Below are positions 24,765 through 35,787 of a DNA stretch of 64,000 nucleotides, one piece after another; position 1 is the first letter of the stretch; each line of letters begins with the position of its first letter. The DNA is from Triglochin maritima (taxonomy: Eukaryota > Streptophyta > Magnoliopsida > Alismatales > Juncaginaceae): the NCBI GenBank assembly GCA_963682175.1, contig OY821791.1:26215826-26279825 (forward strand), in the 5' to 3' direction. The translations under genes and the position numbers were made by a program. The notes beneath the pieces were generated by a model. The model had not been told where the DNA came from and did not search any database. It saw nothing but the letters and a program-made list of their open reading frames with translations.

Positions 24765-25794
24765 ATGAAGAATGTACGTAGAAGAGAAGACGAGGGAACA
24801 CAGGAGAGAAAGAATGACTCAGGAGAGAAGGGAAGAAGTCCTTAAGCTACGGCGGATGGGTACAGGTAGAAGCACACAAGCAAACAAGGCTCAAACAATC
24901 CTAAGGTCGCTATAGGTCCTTACAGCTAGACGACGCCTAACTGCGAGGTCACACGGCCTCAACACGCCTCACCTCCCTACAACGAGGACCACAAAGCCCA
25001 GCAAGTGAGCCAAGATCCGGGGATCTCGTCTCTCCTACTATCGACAAAGTGGGCAACGCCGATCAGGTCATGACGGTCGGGACCGGATCACTCTCCTAAT
25101 GCGTCCAAGATCCTTAGGGCCAATGTCTACTTGATTTTAAAATTAGGCTCTTGATTAGTGTGGTTTTTGGGGCGAAGGAAAGGGTGATGAAATCCCCCAC
25201 CTTATCTTTTATGGGACAGCCCCTCCTTAGTAGCGTTTTCGAGTCCTAAATCTAGCAATCAACTCTCCAAACAACGCTCAACTCACACTTGTTGCAATGC
25301 ACTTCCTACTAACTAATGCATGTTCATATGAAATGCATGAATGAGAGTAGAAGGTGCGTACCTCACGCCAGCTCTCAGCAACAGAAAATAAAGCTAAGAT
25401 AAAAGACAATCTAAATGCCTAAGTCACATACATGATGCATGACTTAAACAAGAATAATGCCTAATCTTTTGCTTTGAGTTTTAGGGTACAAGTTGCTTAA
25501 AGGAGGTTTGATTCTTGATCTGGGAATAAACTATAGGTCAAAACATGCTAAATCGAATCCCAGATCACTACAACAGATAAAGAAATACTCCACAAAAATT
25601 TAGAGGCGAAATGAAGCTACCAGACCGCCAGTTGGCGGTTTAAGACCGCTGATTGGCGGTCGTCTGCTCTCAGAACACCTCCAAACTTGACCAGATGCTT
25701 CCCCTTCTCAATGTGAGTCACCTGCGACAACGAAAACTACAAGACAAAAATTAAATCCACTCGAATCGTCCAAACAAGAGTCTGGACTGGCACC
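24765..25794 (-). other. 5' leader of younger Athila element
   Basis: About 1 kb lies between the primer-binding site and gag without a supported ORF. Near the primer site it has paired dyads CCGCCAGTTGGCGG (25625-25638) and CCGCTGATTGGCGG (25646-25659), starting 21 bp apart as in the LTRs. A polypyrimidine stretch lies near 24740-24765. Confidence 0.7.
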
Positions 25795-25812
25795 TCCCCG
25801 GCAACGGCGCCA
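25795..25812 (-). promoter_or_regulatory. tRNA-Asp primer-binding site
   Basis: On the minus strand the site reads TGGCGCCGTTGCCGGGGA, the 18 bases complementary to the 3' end of plant tRNA-Asp used by Athila elements. It lies 6 bp from the inner edge of the right LTR and primes first-strand synthesis. This fixes the element's orientation. Confidence 0.92.
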
Positions 25813-25818
25813 AAAACT

Positions 25819-27216
25819 TTTTGAACGTTTTATTTTAAACCGCAAGTGCACGGCCGCGATGAAGCGGTGGCAAGTACGGGTCGTCCTCAGGGAGGTGAGC
25901 TTGCTCTTGCTTATCAGAAATCAAGTGGCAAAGAAAGATGGAAGAAAGTTGTTTATGCTAACCTAAACTATGCTAACACGAAGAAGCAAATGCGAAGGAA
26001 ACAAAACAAACGAATACTTCAACTAAGCTAGAGAAACTAGATATTATGGAGAAATCAGTAAGAGAGAGAGACCCCTTAGGGGGTGGAGTGACTACACATA
26101 CACAATAAGGAGTCAAGAATATCTTCCTATAGGCACAAGTGTAGGTAGTGTTTGCATGTATGGGAGGTGTCTACTTATCATGGCAAAACCCATCAATTAA
26201 ATCACTAACCTATTTTGATTAACATTCATAAACACAAGCTGGTTATTTAAGAAACTAAACAAGTATGGGAGGTGTCTACTTATCATGGCAAAACCCATCT
26301 AGTGAAGTGTTCTATTCTAACAAGCAAGTATGCATTCATATTAATCAACACATTTCAAAATAAACATCCTTCCTTCCTTAATTGTATATATGATAATCAT
26401 CTCCACCCCCCAAAAGGGGAGTGGTTTTACTCACTACACATTACACTAACTATTACACTAAAATAAGAAGGCATATTAACTAAGCTAGATTTAATAAAAG
26501 ACAATTAAACTAAAGCATGCACCAATAATAAAAGAAGCACAAAACAAAGAAAATTTTATTAATTGAAGACTCACAAGACCAGTAGCATCTCCCTATTGAG
26601 TTTCTTGCTTCAAGGCTTCCACTTCAATTAGGGAGAATGGCCACAAGCATGGAGTAATTACAATGGAAGGTGAAGAGTTCTATTTATAGCCATGGAAAAA
26701 GCTAAACCGGGACAATCCCCCGATGTGGGACTAAACAAATACCATAAATAGAATAAGAACGCTCTAATACACACACCAGAAAAAACTAAACGGATTCGGA
26801 TCCACCTGGACCGCCAATTAGCGGTTCCAAACCGCCAATTGGCGGTCTACAGGGTCCGGATTCGTCTGGGCTTTCTTGGAGGCTTTCCTGGATGGTATTG
26901 TTGGTCTTGGATGCGGTTACTTGACTTGTTGGAGCTCCGACCCGAATCGAATTGGTAAAATACTCCCCATGATGGTGTGGAGTATTCTGTTTTGCTCTTA
27001 GGTCCTTCTGTCTTGCAATCAGGTCCTTTTTCCTTGCATCTTGGTCCCCAGATCTCACAATTCAGTCCTTTTTCACAGCTTTTGGGTCCTTTTATGCTTC
27101 ATCTCTTCAAACCTATTTATTCCTGAAAACTAAACATAAAACTCGTGACATAACATTGTTTAGGTGAAAGATAATGGATATAAGATACAAATATGAGCAT
27201 GAAATGATGTCAATCA
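25819..27216 (-). repeat. right (5') LTR of younger Athila element
   Basis: It is the same length (1398 bp) as the left LTR and almost identical. It carries the same palindrome pair at 26811-26824 and 26832-26845. Its inner end reads TTTTGAACG where the left copy has TGTTGAACG, so the CA terminus next to the primer site is mutated. Confidence 0.93.
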
Positions 27217-27221
27217 CTAAG
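27217..27221. repeat. target site duplication CTAAG, right copy
   Basis: This matches 15095-15099. The host LTR resumes directly after it. Confidence 0.95.
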
Positions 27222-28472
27222 CTACACTACAATGCTAAACTAGGAAACTAAGAAGCTGAAATGAACTAAACAACTAAGCTAATCAACCAAATGCCAAATA
27301 TGAAATCACAGAAATGGAAAACCCCTAAGGGGTGGAGTGTGTGTGTGTGCACATGAGATAAGTGTGGTATGAAATGCATTCAAGAAGCTCAAGTTAGTTG
27401 GTGTTGTTAATGCATAAGAAGTACCTAACTATGGCAAGACCTATCATTACAACACTAACTTATGTGAATAATATGAGCAATGCAATGTTGTTATTAAGAC
27501 ACTTAGACAAGCATGGAGTGTACCTAAGCTATGACAGAAACCATCATGTAAGGTTTTTAATAATTCAACCAAGCATACTAATATCAACACAAAACATTTA
27601 TATTAAGCATTCAACCACCTACATAACATGTACATACATACACCTACTCCACCCCCCAAAGGGGATGGAACTACTCACTACTCATTACACTAACTATATT
27701 AACAAAAGCAAGCATAATACTGAAATGAAACTATACTAATCAAGCAAGAAATATTTAAAGAAGCATAAAACAAAACAAGCACCAAAGTAAACACATTAAC
27801 TAAGCAAGAATTAACAAGCTAAAAAAAACTTCTATTATGAACTCACTCAGATTACAAGCAGCCCTTCCTCCACTAGAGTTTTGCTTCAAGGCTTCACTCT
27901 TAGTAGGGAAGAAAGCCACCAAAGAGAGAGATAGATACAATGGGAGGTGAAGAGTTCTATTTATAAGCATGGAAAAAGCTAATCCGGGACAATCCCTCGA
28001 TGTGGGACTAAACCAATACCAAAAATAGCCTAAACACATGATAATACAAGTCCAGGAAGAAGCTTGGCTGATTTGGGATTAACCAGACCGCCAATTGGCG
28101 GTTCCAGACCGCCAATTGGCGGCCTATAAGCTTCAGATCGGTCTGGATCTTCTGGTGGGCTTTCCTTGGATTGTTTCTTGGTCTTGGATGCATCTAACTT
28201 GTTTAGTGGAGCTCCGACCCGAATCGAATTAACAAAATACTCCCCATGATGGTGTGGAGTTTCATGTTTTGCTCTTAGGTCCTTCTGTCTTGCATCTTGG
28301 TCCCTAGGTCTCACAATTAAGTCCTTTTTTCCTGCTTTTGGGTCCTTTCATGACTCTTCTCTTCAAACCTTTTTATTCCTGAAAACTAAACATAAAACTC
28401 GTCCAGTAGCATTGCTTAGGTGTAAGATAATGGATATAAGATACAAATATAAGCATGAAATGATGTCAATCA
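27222..28472 (-). repeat. right LTR of older Athila element, second part
   Basis: It continues the sequence broken at 15099 and ends GATGTCAATCA at 28472. It has two CCGCCAATTGGCGG palindromes (28088-28101, 28109-28122), where the left LTR has one. Confidence 0.85.
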
Positions 28473-29479
28473 TGGGTCCTCCAAAAAAATTCGACCAATG
28501 AAAAGACAATCTGCCCCACCCAAAAAAAATCTAGATCTGCCCTTGTATACAGGGGTATATACGACGGATTTTGGCGGTCCCAACGACCGTCGTATATACA
28601 CCCAACACTTATGCCTATAGTGAATAGACATCGGTTATATACGACCGACGTCTATTATACCTTTAAACAACCCAAAAACTAAATTACAGCCTATATAGCC
28701 AGACACTCAATATGTACAGTGCCCCAACTCAATCTCATTCAGCCCCACGTGTCAATCTTTTGACCATTAACCAAGTACGTCAAGCCTAAGATGCTCAAGT
28801 GCCCCAACACAATCTCATTCAGCAATAGAGGAGTGGTGGAGTACATCAACCACACCAACAACAAAAAAATTCCGATGTGAGACTAAACTATTTGACCTAT
28901 AGACGTCGGTCACCCCATACAACCGATGTCTACCCCTTTAAATAATAATAATGAACATTGCAATACTACCATATTCCTAAAAACATTGCAATCTTTTGAC
29001 CATTAAATATATATATTTCACTTGCCTATTGTAGTGTGGTACCCAACTCCCATTTAGAAGTAAAGGAGTGGTGGAATACATCAAACTCGCCAACAAAAGA
29101 AATCTCCAATGTGGAACTAAACTTCAATATATGGGATAGTTACATTGATGTAACTATTTTTAAATCAATCCAAATAATTCACATTACTTTCTACCAAGTA
29201 CAAAATTACATAATCTCATCACAACAATTTTAACTCATCCCAAAACTGAAGAAAACTATAAATCCACATAAATTCTTATACAAAATAAATCGTAAAAAAT
29301 AAACAAAAAACATTTTTCTTATTTCAGGAGGTATAGACGTCGGTTATACTAAAAAACTGACATCTATATATAATATAGACGTCGGTTATCCCTTACATGC
29401 GACGTATATACCTATAGACGTCGCGTTTACGGGAGACCAACTATATTTAACGACGTCTAGTCCCTATTTTGCACTAGTG
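28473..29479. mobile_element. CACTA transposon end, truncated at the Athila LTR
   Basis: Read from the right on the minus strand, the segment begins CACTAGTGCAAAATAGGGAC at 29479, a typical CACTA terminal repeat. It is followed by many subterminal copies of TAGACGTCGGTTAT-like units in both orientations (for example near 28625, 28650, 28905, 29335, 29365 and 29415). No matching terminal repeat appears on the left, where the segment abuts the Athila LTR at 28472, so only one end is present. No transposase frame is visible. The segment lies within the fragmented gypsy gag region. Confidence 0.75.
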
Positions 29480-29489
29480 TGACATGCTT

Positions 29490-29800
29490 CTCAACAAGAG
29501 CGTTAAACGAGCGAGATAGAGTAGACTCGTCCAGTTGGCCTTCCCTGCTTCGACCTCGCAATAGGTCGACTAACTATGCCTCTGCCTGCCTCTGATGGTT
29601 CAGGTCTCCTTCTCGGCTCTCCCTGACGGTTCGGGCACTCCCTGACGAAGTGTCCAAGCTGACCGCAACCCAAACAAGTCCCTGAACGAAAGAAACACAG
29701 CCTTCCCGGGTGGATCCTGCATACCTCAGATTTGCGAGAGCTGCTCCCCTCAGGCTGTCGAGTGTCACCCTCCTCAATCCTGGGTGCGAGGGACCCATAA
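29490..29800 (-). pseudogene. Tekay/Del-like gypsy gag fragment with CCHC zinc knuckle
   Basis: A minus-strand frame contains CLGCGQLGHFVREC, a perfect C-x2-C-x4-H-x4-C zinc knuckle, preceded by a HPGRLCFFRSGT stretch and followed by a basic Pro/Arg-rich tail reaching GRPTGRVYSIS. This is the arrangement of gag in Tekay/Del-type chromoviruses just before protease. A stop follows, and the CACTA end lies only a few bases beyond. The N-terminal part of what may be the same gag lies at 33804-34121. Confidence 0.65.
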
Positions 29801-29836
29801 AGCTATTTTGCGATAATAGTGCATCTATCTCGCAAA

Positions 29837-29992
29837 TCAAGGTGATTCATATGGAGTTTGAATCATAAACCACATGTTAATGTTTATGGATTTAATGAAT
29901 GACATCATTTTACTTTTCCATGAAACAAAATTATTTCCATCAAAATATGGTGGTTTACAAGATTCTAAAGATGTGGATGCATCAAGAGTCAT
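29837..29992 (-). pseudogene. Copia gag N-terminal fragment
   Basis: From ATG at 29992 the minus strand encodes 51 residues, including CKPPYFDGNNFVSWKSKMMS, the conserved start of Copia gag proteins, then NMWFMI. The frame ends at a TGA (29837-29839) where sequence unrelated to Copia, probably gypsy gag, begins. It lies 38 bp downstream of the primer site at 30031, so it is the true start of the element whose LTR is 30044-31575. Confidence 0.75.
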
Positions 29993-30030
29993 GTTAATTT
30001 ATCGGTTAAGAACAAAATTAACGAACGAGA

Positions 30031-30041
30031 CTCTGATACCA
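30031..30041 (-). promoter_or_regulatory. tRNA-Met primer-binding site of Copia element A
   Basis: The minus strand reads TGGTATCAGAG, complementary to the 3' end of initiator tRNA-Met as used by most plant Copia elements. It lies 2 bp from the LTR. Confidence 0.85.
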
Positions 30042-30043
30042 AA

Positions 30044-31575
30044 TGTAGGATCTCGTGTGTGGGTTATGGGTCCACAATTAAGGCTAATCCTAATTCTCTA
30101 CTTGATTAAGCAAACAAATGCGCATCGGAATAAACAAGCAAGTAGGGAATAGAAAAATAGAATTCAAACCACAAGAAGTCGGGGGATTTTTATAGAGGTT
30201 CGGCACCCCACCCGGGTCCTAGTCCTCTCTTGCAAGCTCCGCTAGACTCCGCAAGCTCCGCCTACGACTTCACTAACCACTCCCCGTTCCGGGCCGGGAG
30301 AGAACGCATTTACAAGTCTTCAAGCTCGCTAACAACCCTCGCCGAGCTTGGCTCCACCTCTCACAATCCGAGAGGATCACTTCGGGCTCTCACCGAAGTC
30401 TATACTCGTGTCTTGGTCTTTCACCAAGACCCTTGCTCTCTTGACAACAAAAGTAACTTGAGTGGAACTCACTCTCTAATTGAGCACAACAATTGCTAGT
30501 TGATTGAGTGATGAAAGATGTGGAAATTAGGCTTTGGAATCACTAATTTGGAGCTTTGAGGTTGTGGAAAATCTCACTATAGGTTTGACACTTTGGAGTT
30601 GTGAAATTCTGTGGAAAACTAAGTGTGAACCTCTATTTATAAGCTCCTAAAGATTTCTAGCCGTTTGGACAAGATTTGATTGGGTTTTGTGCAATGTACA
30701 CAAAACAGAAACTCGGGCTGCAAATCTGTCCAGAACCGGTCGACCGAAACTAATAGATCGGTCGACCGTTCACTTGATTTCAAGGAGAACTGTCGAACAA
30801 AAGAATATTCGGTCGGACAAACGAGCTAGAACTTAACTCTACTTAAGTGAATCGGTCGAACCAAAGTATGGGGCAGTCGACCGTTAAGGGGATTCGGTTG
30901 AGACAAAGTTGGATCGGTCGAACGAAAAGTGTGTCGACCGATAGCAGGGATATATTAAGTGTTCCACCGGTCGACCGAAACAAGGTCGTCGTTCGACCGG
31001 TTACCGAATGTATTTTGGGGTTAAGTTTGTTTTGTACGAATACTACCGTTATAGGAATACGACAAAGAAAACAGTCATATTAAAATCCAGGATCGGTCGA
31101 CCGAAAAGGTAGAACCGGTCGACCGGTAGAGTTCGGTAAAATCACTGTGGAGAGTCTGTTATAAACCGGTCGAACTGAGAACTGGGTCGGTTGACCGGTT
31201 GACACAGGAAATCTGGGTTTAGGTTTTAAGTGATTTCCGACTAATGTTTGGGTGATCTAATGAAGTACAAATAAGGTGAAATTTTGTGTGTGACTTCTCT
31301 AAGGAACCTAGTGTGTATGTGATATGTTTTTAGCTCTTGTATGCTCAATTTACACATGTTCCTAATACTCAAAATAAAATCAAGATTACAAGTCTTCATA
31401 TAGCTTTATTACAAATCTTGACTTGATTTCCTTCCTTCCATGAGTCTTGATCACTTGTAGAGATTAGCACAAGCAATATATATGCAATGCAATATGTGTG
31501 CTACTCTACATTACTTATGATTAAGATTAGGTTGATTAAATCATCAAAACAAGGATTAAGGCCAAAAAGCCAACA
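30044..31575 (-). repeat. 5' LTR of Copia family A
   Basis: The ends are TGTAGGATC and GCCAACA (TG..CA), 1532 bp. The primer site and gag start on its left show that it is a 5' LTR of a minus-strand element. On the minus strand TTATAAATAG lies near 30635-30645. Upstream of it, at 30738-31196, are six pairs of GGTCGACC-like palindromes. The outer end abuts an LTR of family B. Confidence 0.85.
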
Positions 31576-33752
31576 GAAAGGAATGTGTTCTAAAAGTTTT
31601 ACTTTTATATGTCAATTATTATGAATTGGATGTGCAAACATTTTGTTACTTGATTATGGTATTCGTCTTTTGGAAGTGTTAAGGAAGATGCGCTTGCTCC
31701 TTAACCGTAGAGCTCTAAAAGATAATGGTTTACATAAATCAAAAGTTGTTCACAATCATGGTAATTAACATGGAACATTAATTACCGAGATAAGATTGTC
31801 GTGTTGGTCATCGATTGTTGTAGCTCTACAAATAATTGACGACACGAGTATATAAAAGAGGAAAAAATTACTTTTATATATTGAATAGACCTAACAAGTA
31901 AAACATTATGGAATTGTGTTTCGTGTCATTAATGGTTTTAGTGTGTCTTGGATCCTAAGATATGAGACTTATATCTTTTCACTCAAAAAGTGTTTAATTT
32001 GATTATTGTCAAAAGCTATCAATGAGTATAGTGATAAAGACAATAGTTGGTTGAACAGGACTTGTGCTGGAAAATATAGCTAGTCAAACGATTATCATTG
32101 TCCCTCTTAATTGAGTGATGATATTAGTGGGCCCCTTGATAGAGCAAAATTATAATGTGTACAATGTAATTTGAGTTAAGTTACATAGTTATAATTAGCT
32201 TAAAGAGATCAAAAAATGAATATAATACAAAGGTGACACATTTCTACTTTGTATATATTCTTAATATCATGAGGCAATGGACGGACACAAATGATGCACT
32301 TACATCACTAAATGGATAATGTTTTGGTTCGGGTTGAACAAAGACATCTATGCTAATTGGGTGACTATAATGTGTAGCTAGATACCGCTTATAGTCTGAG
32401 ATATTAAGTGTTTAATATCACTGTCAATTTGGCTTAGATCCTCCTATAGGTCACACCACAAAACTGGGAAACAAGAGGTTTGATTTTAAGTTCATATGAT
32501 GTGTCGGGTTTCGTGTGAAAATGTGACACATGTGGTGAATGAATAAAATAAATATGTCATGAGAATTGACATAATTAGAATCATAATAAATTCATATGAG
32601 ATGTATATATTTATGGGGTGTAATAATTTAATATTACATAAGATAATATATTACATAAGATGTGACTTTGCTAAAAAACCCAAAAGATCAAATTTTGTTG
32701 GAAATAAATCCAAAATTTGACAAAGGTAAAATCGGGGACAAACACAGTGAACCGTTCATGGTTCGGTCGACCGGGGTATATTCGGAACGGTTAACCGAAT
32801 AGGGAACGGGTAAGCGCAATTGGTTGATCGAAATTGTCTGGAGTGCCTAAACAATCGGGTTCGGTTAACCGAGTGTGCACGGTCAATCGAGAAGTAGTAT
32901 TTTCGGTAGACCGAAGGTGACCCGGTCATCCGATGACTATGTCCTAGGAGCGATTTTGGTGGGTCAACGGTAGACCGAGTAAAAGACGTGGTTCGACCGA
33001 ATTCTTCCAAAGAATTTTTCTCATGCGGACTCGGTCGACCGTCTAGCTCACGGTGCACCGAACACGTGTTATAACCGAATGGTTCAGTTGACCGAATAAT
33101 ACTCGGTCTACCGAACAAGAACGATTCTGCCTGAATTATTAAGAGATTAATTAAATCATGGGTGGATTAACTCCAAATTTAATTAAAACGTTTTTTGTGG
33201 GTGATTATGTGGAAATTAGAGATTAATTTTAGGAGAGAATAAGCAAGAGATCATGGCTAAAGAATAGCTATTGATAAGGATGTTTTAGGAGACTATAAAA
33301 GAACCCCTACTCCTACTTGTTTAACAACTAATGCAAAATTATTTCTCTCATTAATCTCTCCATAATCACCACGAAAATCTCTTAGTAAATTTAAGTTTTA
33401 GAGATAAGAATCTCAGGAGCTTAAAAAGGGGTTAATAGCTAGATTCTAAACATTGTTAGAGATTGATAGGCTAACTCCTTTCTCTCTAATCTTGTTTAGA
33501 GTTTGGTGAACACTCGGAGGCAATTCCGTGGACGATTCAGCGGGCAACGCGACTCCGGATCATCAAAAAGGTTTTAGAGAACCTTTAGGTATGATTCTAC
33601 CTTTGTGGATTATTTTAATAAATGTAGGTTGCATGTTATTAGAATAAAACACAAATAGATGTACATATAATTGCTGAAAATATGAAAATCGATCTTGTAT
33701 GTTATATTAAAATTTTAAAATATATACATACATAGGGACACGAAATTCTACA
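31576..33752 (+). repeat. LTR family B, copy 1
   Basis: It matches the reverse complement of the solo LTR at 50519-52597 over its whole length, about 2.18 kb. The TATA-like CTATAAAAG lies near 33293. Upstream of it, at 32765-33112, are GGTNNACC palindromes in pairs. The expected TG at its left end is not clear and no target duplication is visible, so one or both ends have been altered. No primer site adjoins it. Confidence 0.75.
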
Positions 33753-33803
33753 CTCATCCCCAATCCATCTCAGCCCTCCAATCCATTTCCTCTTAATCAC
33801 CAC

Positions 33804-34121
33804 CTAAAACATCATTAAGACATAATTAGGATTACATCTCACACCTATAGCCCGAAAGATCTCCTGGATCTTGAAGACCCAATCCTCAGCAACCTCTGAG
33901 TCTCCTCTGCCATCAAAAGTAGGCAGATGCTGGCGCATAAACCGATCGTGCACCGCCCCTGCCCCTGCCGACTCCTCTCGGCCAGACTGACTCTCCAGAA
34001 GCACGCCTAATCTCTCAACCGTCTGGTAGAGCATCTGTCGCTCCTCTGCCCAATCCGTGTCACCAGTCTCATCGCTAGTGCTACGATCACGAGGAGGAAG
34101 TTGTGCGCGTCCCGGAGGCAT
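33804..34121 (-). pseudogene. Tekay/Del-like gypsy gag, N-terminal fragment
   Basis: From ATG at 34121 the minus strand encodes 105 residues. An acidic N-terminus is followed by FMRQHLPTFDGRGDSEVAED and WVFKIQEIFRAIG, the conserved entry into gypsy gag ('F..P..F.G..DP..A..W...IE.IF'). The frame ends as the capsid core begins. It lies 125 bp downstream of a primer site. The C-terminal zinc knuckle of the same type lies at 29490-29800 on the same strand, so the gag was probably split by the insertions between. Confidence 0.7.
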
Positions 34122-34245
34122 CTAGCACCAAAATCAAAACAACAACAATCAACAGATGAATGCATGCATGATCTACAAAAAGAAGTGCATGTCTCTATCC
34201 ACTACTCCTAAGGGTGGTTTCTTTAGATGAGTACACTGCGATCGA

Positions 34246-34260
34246 CCCGCTCTGATACCA
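34246..34260 (-). promoter_or_regulatory. tRNA-Met primer-binding site of gypsy remnant
   Basis: The minus strand reads TGGTATCAGAGCGGG. It lies 3 bp from an LTR end starting TGTAACGTTCCC on the plus strand, and it points towards the gag at 34121. Confidence 0.8.
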
Positions 34261-34263
34261 AGT

Positions 34264-35100
34264 TGTAACGTTCCCGAAACAGTGGAAATTTTAAACTTTT
34301 AATAAAGGATAATCAAAGGATATCAACATCAACCCAGAGAACGTTACTCGAAAACACATATAATATACATGTAATATATGGTGTTGCACCGTATACAAGA
34401 GCTGTCAAAAGAATGACTACATCAAAATACAATATACAGATATACGTCATAATAACCTCAAAATAGACACGAGGACCCGACTCCAAAATGCACTTGTCCT
34501 CAGTCACCACCCAAACAACTCTCGCAGGGAACCTGAAATAAAACAACAATGCCGTGAGTTTCCATAAGTAAACCTCGTATGCCAAACCCACCTACATGCA
34601 CATGGAATACATGACTTGTCATACTAGTATCATGCCAACATGAATCATAACAAATCATTTCCCAAACGGGTCATCAGGTCATAAATCATAACAGTCATTT
34701 CCCCAACCGGGGTTCATTAGTCATACGTCTAGTTTTGGACATCCGTAGATACCCACCGCAGGCACAAGCAGTCATACGGAAAGTACGCGACACACCTCCA
34801 CTCGCAACTACAGTAGTCATATGGGTTCGGTGAGGGTCGCACACACTTCCGAGTCATCATCAGATCTGATCAGTGGTCGAAGACCACAATCAGCCAGAGC
34901 CGTCACTCTGGTCGGTCATACTCGCCAGCCGTGCCACAGCTGGACGATCATACTCGCCGGAACAACATCAGTCAAGCACATCCGCCGGAACAACATCGGT
35001 CGGTCATCTCTGTCGCCACACACCCTAAACCCTCACACACTCATTCTCTGCACGGGGTTACCGCTACTTTGCCACCCCTGCAATCTCTGATCAGGCTCAT
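34264..35100 (-). repeat. probable 5' LTR of Tekay/Del-like gypsy remnant
   Basis: The inner end, TGTAACGTTCCC on the plus strand next to the primer site, is clear and typical of this clade. The outer end cannot be fixed; 35100 is an estimate where composition changes. Confidence 0.5.
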
Positions 35101-35787
35101 ATACTCAACAAATTTTTTATCATGATATGCAAAGTTGTTAGCCATATCTGGGGGAGAAAAATCGAAAATATGGTTGGCAAACAAAAACAAAGAAAAATGG
35201 AATAGTAAAGAAGAATGATTCTGTAACATCTTTATGTTTAACAGATTGCTACCGGAAGGAGTAATTTTTTAGTTCCAATTTTTTTCTGGAGAATCCTTGA
35301 CATCTTTTTTAACGAACTGATTGGTACCAAAGAAGAGTAATTCTTTCTCATAGCTCTCTTTTTTGAAATATTAATAGAATAGTTTGAAATATTATTATTT
35401 TTGATAGGATGCCATACTCAATATCCAAACGATTTGTTTATCTTTCACAAGAACTAATTTGGCTGAAAATTCATAAAATGTTAAGTTCTTGTAGAGTATA
35501 TGGGCTCTTCCTACTTAGGGGTGGTGTTGTTTTATCTCGTTTGGAAATTGTTGCCTTGGCATGGCAAATGTCACAATTACTTGCCCTTTCTGTGTTGGTC
35601 AAATATGTTGAGATAAACCCTGTTTTTGCTGCCTAATAACCTAGTGTAACCTGACATGCTCACGAATTTTCTAAAACAATTTCCCTATAATCCAAAGTTG
35701 AAAAAGGATGAAAACTATTCAAAGCTCATAACATCTCTACAAAGTCGGAATAGAATACATGATAGAATTAAGCATCTGAACGGAACT
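35101..35787. other. AT-rich region downstream of the kinase-like gene
   Basis: I see no supported gene or repeat. It should include the 3' UTR and polyadenylation region of the minus-strand kinase gene that ends at 35788. Confidence 0.4.

Larger units (their letters stand above)
15100..27216 (-). mobile_element. younger Athila-type LTR retrotransposon, structurally complete, 12.1 kb
   Basis: TG..CA ends, a 5-bp CTAAG duplication, two 1398-bp LTRs, tRNA-Asp primer site, gag-pol, an extra 3' ORF and a polypurine tract are all present on the minus strand. The LTRs differ at about five positions by eye (for example the inner 25819-25820 TT against TG, and 15381-15390 against 26110), so the insertion is young. 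Two in-frame stops (23943, 23265) interrupt gag-pol, so this copy is probably non-autonomous or was disabled recently. Confidence 0.93.

Noticed and set aside
29874..30152. 92-codon plus-strand frame
   Set aside because: It lies antisense to the Copia gag start, primer site and LTR end.
34821..35125. Plus-strand open frames of 64-89 codons
   Set aside because: They lie in the probable gypsy LTR and have no recognisable domain.
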